From: Sulfuritalea sp.
GTDB taxonomy: Bacteria; Pseudomonadota; Gammaproteobacteria; Burkholderiales; Rhodocyclaceae
Direction of reading: 5' to 3'
DNA length: 64,000 nucleotides
Assembly: GCA_021738385.1 (NCBI GenBank)
Contig: JAIPCF010000006.1
Span: forward strand, 1 to 64,000
The position numbers and the translations under genes are program-made. Within the stretch, counting starts at the first letter, position 1. Each line of letters begins with the position of its first letter. The notes below the pieces were generated by a model, which worked only from the letters and a program-made list of their open reading frames with translations, did not search any database and was not told the origin of the DNA. This document shows positions 59,367-64,000 of this stretch, piece after piece.

Positions 59367-59771
59367 TTACTTGCTGCTAAGGCATTTCTTCATGAACATC
59401 TTGTAGTCATCACCCTTCTTGCCCTTGCCCTGTCCAGCACAGACCTTCATCCTGTTTTGCTGCGCAGTTGGCCCAGCCGTGGGTCCCGGTTTAGGCATTG
59501 GTTTCATCTCTGGCTTCGGCATCGGCTTCACGTCAGGCATTGGCTTGGGCATCATCCCCGGCTTGGGCGGCATCGGCTTCGGCATCACCTGCGGCCCGGC
59601 GCCTCCCTGCATGCATTTCTTGACGAATGCGCTCTTGGCGGCGCCGGCCAGCGGCTTACCACTCTTGCTGACAGCCTTGGCTTCACAGTCTCCCATACCC
59701 GCCTTTGGGGCCTGGGCATACGAACCAGCGGCAAACAATGTCGCGGCAATGGCTATGATCAGTTTCTTCAT
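59367..59771 (-). CDS. PsiF-repeat secreted protein with MPKP-rich linker
   Basis: Signal peptide; two Cys-flanked PsiF-like units (MGDCEAKAVSKSGKPLAGAAKSAFVKKCMQ and MKVCAGQGKGKKGDDYKMFMKKCL). Confidence 0.72.
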   Translation of the reverse strand: MKKLIIAIAATLFAAGSYAQAPKAGMGDCEAKAVSKSGKPLAGAAKSAFVKKCMQGGAGPQVMPKPMPPKPGMMPKPMPDVKPMPKPEMKPMPKPGPTAGPTAQQNRMKVCAGQGKGKKGDDYKMFMKKCLSSK

Positions 59772-59904
59772 TTCTGACTACCTCCTGATTGGAATTAATC
59801 TTTGTCGCGGCGATTGCCACATTTGATTTAACGCTACGAAAATCGAATTGGTTGACTTCCGTTCACATTCCAATGGTGTTGCACCGGAATGCGAACGCCG
59901 GATA

Positions 59905-61431
59905 CTACCGGACTTTCCAGGTCCAGGAACCGCCGACGCCGATATCCACCGGCGAAATACCGGCACCAACGGTACCGCTCACACCGAAGCCCTGGAACTG
60001 GGTAAAGCTCTCATCAAATGACACGTCAACCGCCGCGCCGACAATCTTGCTCGGCGGCCCGCCCGAGGCGCCGACACTCCAGCCCCACCCTTCAAAGCTG
60101 TCGGCGGACACTTTGGGGAAGAAGCCCGCGCCCAGCGATGCACCGCCGGCGACGTTGGTCACCAGTTGCGGCCCCAAACTCACGTAGAAGCCGGTGTGGC
60201 CCTTGTAGTCCGTGATGATCGACAGCGTCAATCCTGCTCCGACACCGTAAGCGGCAGATGCCGAAAGGTTATAGGCCATGAAGAAATGTTCCGGCGCGGC
60301 CTGTGCTTCGCGGATGAAGAAGCCCTGATCGAGGAAGGCTGACTTTCCGGCGAAGTTGGGACGCAATCCGAGATCGGCGAGTTTCTTGTCCATCTGGGAA
60401 GCTGATGCAGTGCAGAAGTTGCTTTCACTGAACAAGTCCTTGACCTTGCCGGCCGTCGATTTCATTTGCGCTTCCAGGCGTTTCATTTCATCGATCACGT
60501 CTTTTGACGCATTGATGCCATTCGCGGCAAGGTTTAGAACCTCGTTCTTTTTCCCGGCGTTCTTGAACAGGCCCTTTTGCGCATTGGTCTTCGCCATCAG
60601 GTCTGACATGACTTTCTCGAAGTTGGGCAGGCCGGGCATTCCGGGTACGGCAGGCAGCTTGATCTTGGTGGCTCCTTTGAGTGCGGCCATGGTGGCCTTG
60701 CACACTTCGGCGCTCAGTCCGTTGAGAACAAATTCGCCGGCTTTGACCACATATTTACCGGCCTCGACCACCGTGTGGCCGACAACCTTGCCGCCCTTGA
60801 TGACTTCTTCACCAACGACCTTACCGCCGACAACGATTTCGCGGCCGACCACTTGGCCGCCTTTGACGATGAACTTGCCGCCCTCCACGGTCTTGGTAGC
60901 GACGACTTTGCCAGCCTCGACGGTTTGCGTGGCGACGATCTTGCCACCCTTGACAACGACACGTCCCACCACCTTGCCGTTTTTCACGACCTCATGCGTA
61001 ACCGTATCGCCTGATTTGCTGACTTCCTTCCCGATTGTTTCGCTGGTATCGACAACCGAGTCGCCGACCTTGTGTGCCGTCTTGTCAACCGCGTGAAACG
61101 TATCGCCGGCCGCTTTTGCCGCACCTTTGCCGACGGTTGTCGCTGCACCGGCTACCGCGCCTGCGGCAACGGCAGCACCGCCTGCCACCGCTCCGCCGAC
61201 TTTCTTGGCCGTACTGGTAGTTCCTTTGACAACTGTCTTGGTGGTTGTCTCGACAGCCGAGGCGCCCTTTTTCGCAGTACTCGAAACGGTCGAGGCGCCC
61301 TTCTTGACTCCTTTTTTTGCCTTGTCAATTATGTTCGCATGAGCCTGAATCGATCCGAAACAAAATGCGCATGAAATCAGCAGCGCAAATAAGCGCTGGA
61401 ATGTTTTTGACGCCATGATTATTACCTCCAC
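59905..61431 (-). CDS. Secreted repeat protein with ~10-11-aa GGKVVG-type repeats and beta-rich C-terminal domain
   Basis: Signal peptide; KVVGRVVVKGGKIVATQTVEAGKVVATKTVEGGKFIVKGGQVVGREIVVGGKVVGEEVIKGGKVVGHTVV. Confidence 0.75.
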   Translation of the reverse strand: MEVIIMASKTFQRLFALLISCAFCFGSIQAHANIIDKAKKGVKKGASTVSSTAKKGASAVETTTKTVVKGTTSTAKKVGGAVAGGAAVAAGAVAGAATTVGKGAAKAAGDTFHAVDKTAHKVGDSVVDTSETIGKEVSKSGDTVTHEVVKNGKVVGRVVVKGGKIVATQTVEAGKVVATKTVEGGKFIVKGGQVVGREIVVGGKVVGEEVIKGGKVVGHTVVEAGKYVVKAGEFVLNGLSAEVCKATMAALKGATKIKLPAVPGMPGLPNFEKVMSDLMAKTNAQKGLFKNAGKKNEVLNLAANGINASKDVIDEMKRLEAQMKSTAGKVKDLFSESNFCTASASQMDKKLADLGLRPNFAGKSAFLDQGFFIREAQAAPEHFFMAYNLSASAAYGVGAGLTLSIITDYKGHTGFYVSLGPQLVTNVAGGASLGAGFFPKVSADSFEGWGWSVGASGGPPSKIVGAAVDVSFDESFTQFQGFGVSGTVGAGISPVDIGVGGSWTWKVR

Positions 61432-61659
61432 AGGGAAAATTAATCAGATCGAGGCACGATCCAAAGGTGGATGTGACCATCAAAAATGTTGTCAATGAAA
61501 AACTTCAAAATAAAAATAGTACTGCTCTTTGTCGGGCTAGTGTAGATAATTATCTATCGGTCATTGGCTGCTGCACTTTCGAAGCGGGCATTTACACAAA
61601 ACGGAAAGTCCCGCGGCGAAATCTTTCAATTGCCGATTTTTCAGTACAAGCTTCCGCGC

Positions 61660-61905
61660 TCGATCTTGAGTTTCCACGTATAAGTGTTCGAGACTGCTAC
61701 ATCGCCGGAGATCAAACCCAGACCGATCGTCCCGCTGGTGCCGAACCCCCGGCACTGCTGGTATTTTGACCTTTAACCCGGCGCTGACCACACGCATCAG
61801 AGTCTTGCACCTTGGGTTCGAAAAGCCATCGAACGCGATCTCTCCCGCTTTGATTACATACTGACCACCGGCCACCACGTTGTGGCCGACGATCTTTTCC
61901 GGTTA
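61660..61905 (-). pseudogene. Internally deleted relic of a paralogue of the 59905-61431 repeat protein
   Basis: KIVGHNVVAGGQYVIKAGEIAFDGFSNPRCKTLMRVVSAGLKVKIPAVP, then in another frame GFGTSGTIGLGLISGDVAVSNTYTWKLK; in-frame TAA upstream. Confidence 0.7.
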
Positions 61906-62126
61906 GACAATGATTGCAGCCTCTTTTTCCCGTTATCAGCTGGCGAGTGTGCTCGATGTTTGCGGCTGTCTTGTTAACGGAATTCCGCGATGAGACGGCA
62001 AGTCAGACCGGCAACGGCGAGGTGTCAATAGAAAAACCCGGACCGCATGCCAAGAAAGAACAACGGCATCACATACCAGATCCCCGAAAATGCCGCTGTC
62101 CGACTATTAATGCGGCTACTCGTCTG

Positions 62127-64000
62127 CTACTCCTCGAGTTCCCGCACCATTTCTGAAAGCGAAGTGACGATGTCCGACAGGCCGACCGAAAGGTTGATCA
62201 GGATGCGCTGGCCAAGCTCGGGGTGCCGGCGGCAGATTTGCCGGAAGTCTTCACCATCCAGACGCCAGCACACGCTGCGGGTTTCGGCGATCACGTCGGC
62301 ACCGCGCGGCCGGCCAGTGAGCATGCCGACTTCGCCGAAGCTGACGCCGGGACCGAAGCTTGAGAAACGCAACACGCGCCCTTCGATTTGCCGCGACACA
62401 GTGGCCCGTCCGGCAGCGAGCAGATATAGAAAATCGCTTGCATCGCCTTCGCGAACGATGTGTGATCCGGCTTCAAACTCTTCGCGGTGCAGCAGTGCTT
62501 CCAGTTGGGCTCTTTCGTCAGGTTGAATACCTTTGAGAATATCGAAGACTTCAAGCGGGTATTCGGTTCCCTCGTCCATGCTGATGCCCGCCTTCAGCAG
62601 TAGAATTTCCTCTGCATGCGTCACAGCGCTGTCGGTATCGTCGAAACATCGGCCATCGGCGATCAAGCTTGCACCTCCAAGGTTTTCTAGCGACTTGCGT
62701 ATTGGCGAGCCCTGGCCGACATAGGCCAGCAGAAGCGTGCACTGGGTCCGTGTCAGCGCCTTGTCCAACTGATTCAGGGCAACGACGCCACTGCCATCGA
62801 TACTGTCAGCCCGCTTGAGATCAAGCACGAGTATCTGGCAGCCTGCGGTGGCGCGCTCCAAATGGTCGGTGAGTTGTTCGACCGATCCGAAAAAGATCGC
62901 TCCTTGCACCTGAACCAGAACGATGCGCTCCGCCAGTTGACTTAGCACGCGTTGATGCGCGGAGGGGCGCGTGGTACGTGAGTGGAGATGCGTTCCGGTG
63001 AGGGTGCGGCGCACGATGTTTTTCGAGGCGTCGCGGACAAAAATCACAAACGACAAGCTCATGCCGGTGATGAGCGCCGGCACAACCCCGAAAACGACGA
63101 CGATCAGCGTGACGGAAATAACGACTGCAATCGTGGCGAGAAGGTCGGAGTCGATACCCTGTCGCTGGCGCCCGATTAGCAAGAGCAAGTTTTTGCTCCA
63201 ACCGTCCAGCTGGGTCAGTGTGGTCGCGACCACCACGCCTGCCATGACGGATACCGGAATATGGCCGATCACGTTGCCCAGTCCAACGGCGCAAGCCGCC
63301 AGCATCAGACCATGGGCGAGATTGGCGGCACGCCCGCGCCCACCGTTGTTCAATACGTAGCGGGTGATTGAAGGTGATCCGCCGGTAGGCAGTCCTCCCA
63401 TCACGCCCGAGGCCACGTTGCCCAGACCCTGTAGCAGCAACTCGCGATTGCTATCCGGACGGACGCCAGTCACTGAACCCGATGCCGAGATGCTGATCAA
63501 GGATTGCAGTGAGGCGATCATTGCAATCATGATCGCTGTGGCGAGCAGATCGGGAGCAATCTCCGCGAAAGCGTCGCTGCGAAGCAAACCTGACAAGGTG
63601 TCGAACTGTGGCGTCAGGGGCAGTTCCAGCGCGCTGGTTCCCACCACGCGACCCAGATCTGTTCCAGGAAACAGTGCCATGGCGGACCAGTAGAGCGCAC
63701 TGCCCAGCACGATTCCCCATAAGGCGGCCGGACCCCATTTCAACCAGCGGGGAAGTACCGAGGTGATCAGCAGGGCCGCCAAACCCAACACGGCCGCACC
63801 AAAGTGAGGAGTGGATAGGCCCTGCACAATTCGCCATGTTGCCGACCAGTTCTGTTCACCCAGCATGGCGGGTATCTGAACCAGCAGTAAAAGTACCGCG
63901 AAACCGTTGATGAAACCGGCAATCACCGGATAGGGAATGAAGCGGACGAACTTGCCCAGTCGGGAAAGACCAAGGACGGCCTGAAAGGCACCCGCAAGCA
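62127..64000 (-). CDS. SulP family transporter with STAS and C-terminal cyclic nucleotide-binding domain (5' end outside window)
   Basis: Frame stays open to the window edge (LAGAFQAVLGLSRLGKFVRFIPYPVIAGFINGF); STAS ILVLDLKRADSIDGSGV; cNMP EAGSHIVREGDASDFLYLLAAG..GEVGMLTGRPRGADVIAET. Confidence 0.92.
   Translation of the reverse strand, partial: LAGAFQAVLGLSRLGKFVRFIPYPVIAGFINGFAVLLLLVQIPAMLGEQNWSATWRIVQGLSTPHFGAAVLGLAALLITSVLPRWLKWGPAALWGIVLGSALYWSAMALFPGTDLGRVVGTSALELPLTPQFDTLSGLLRSDAFAEIAPDLLATAIMIAMIASLQSLISISASGSVTGVRPDSNRELLLQGLGNVASGVMGGLPTGGSPSITRYVLNNGGRGRAANLAHGLMLAACAVGLGNVIGHIPVSVMAGVVVATTLTQLDGWSKNLLLLIGRQRQGIDSDLLATIAVVISVTLIVVVFGVVPALITGMSLSFVIFVRDASKNIVRRTLTGTHLHSRTTRPSAHQRVLSQLAERIVLVQVQGAIFFGSVEQLTDHLERATAGCQILVLDLKRADSIDGSGVVALNQLDKALTRTQCTLLLAYVGQGSPIRKSLENLGGASLIADGRCFDDTDSAVTHAEEILLLKAGISMDEGTEYPLEVFDILKGIQPDERAQLEALLHREEFEAGSHIVREGDASDFLYLLAAGRATVSRQIEGRVLRFSSFGPGVSFGEVGMLTGRPRGADVIAETRSVCWRLDGEDFRQICRRHPELGQRILINLSVGLSDIVTSLSEMVRELEE

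Noticed and set aside
61467-61769. 100-aa plus-strand ORF
   Set aside because: Lies antisense to the repeat-protein relic; no coding evidence.
1-64000. Search by eye for CRISPR arrays, tRNA, rRNA, prophage and toxin-antitoxin modules
   Set aside because: No regularly spaced repeats, no cloverleaf-like sequences and no phage structural genes were seen; the 25-bp motif copies are irregularly spaced.

Overview
64 kb window from a GC-rich, probably betaproteobacterial (Rhodocyclales-like) chromosome. Taxonomy is inferred from gene content only. Most of it is ordinary housekeeping and metabolic DNA: a histone H1-like protein, PEPCK and malic enzyme, hemCDXY, hemF-purE-folD, indolepyruvate oxidoreductase iorBA, a four-gene 2-oxoacid:acceptor oxidoreductase, DAHP synthase, two chemoreceptors, SLC13 and three SulP transporters, a 7-PAS GGDEF/EAL protein, and a five-gene operon starting with an HTH/2Fe-2S/flavin-reductase fusion. 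I saw no rRNA, tRNA, CRISPR array or intact mobile element. Main non-gene signals: (1) a ~25-bp dispersed motif, AAAAgTCGGCGnTGGyGAyACGGCG, in at least 13 copies on both strands, between genes, inside four CDSs, and at the edges of decayed gene fragments; (2) an accessory pocket at about 18.0-20.5 kb with two IS left-end relics, a frameshifted C39-like peptidase relic and a membrane-anchored receiver protein; (3) an in-frame palindromic repeat insertion in hemF; (4) relics of an SLC13 permease and of a repeat-rich secreted protein; (5) an FNR-type promoter in front of a DUF2249/FmdE-like pair; (6) the uncharacterised operon at 55.5-59.1 kb. All calls are by eye, with no database search.
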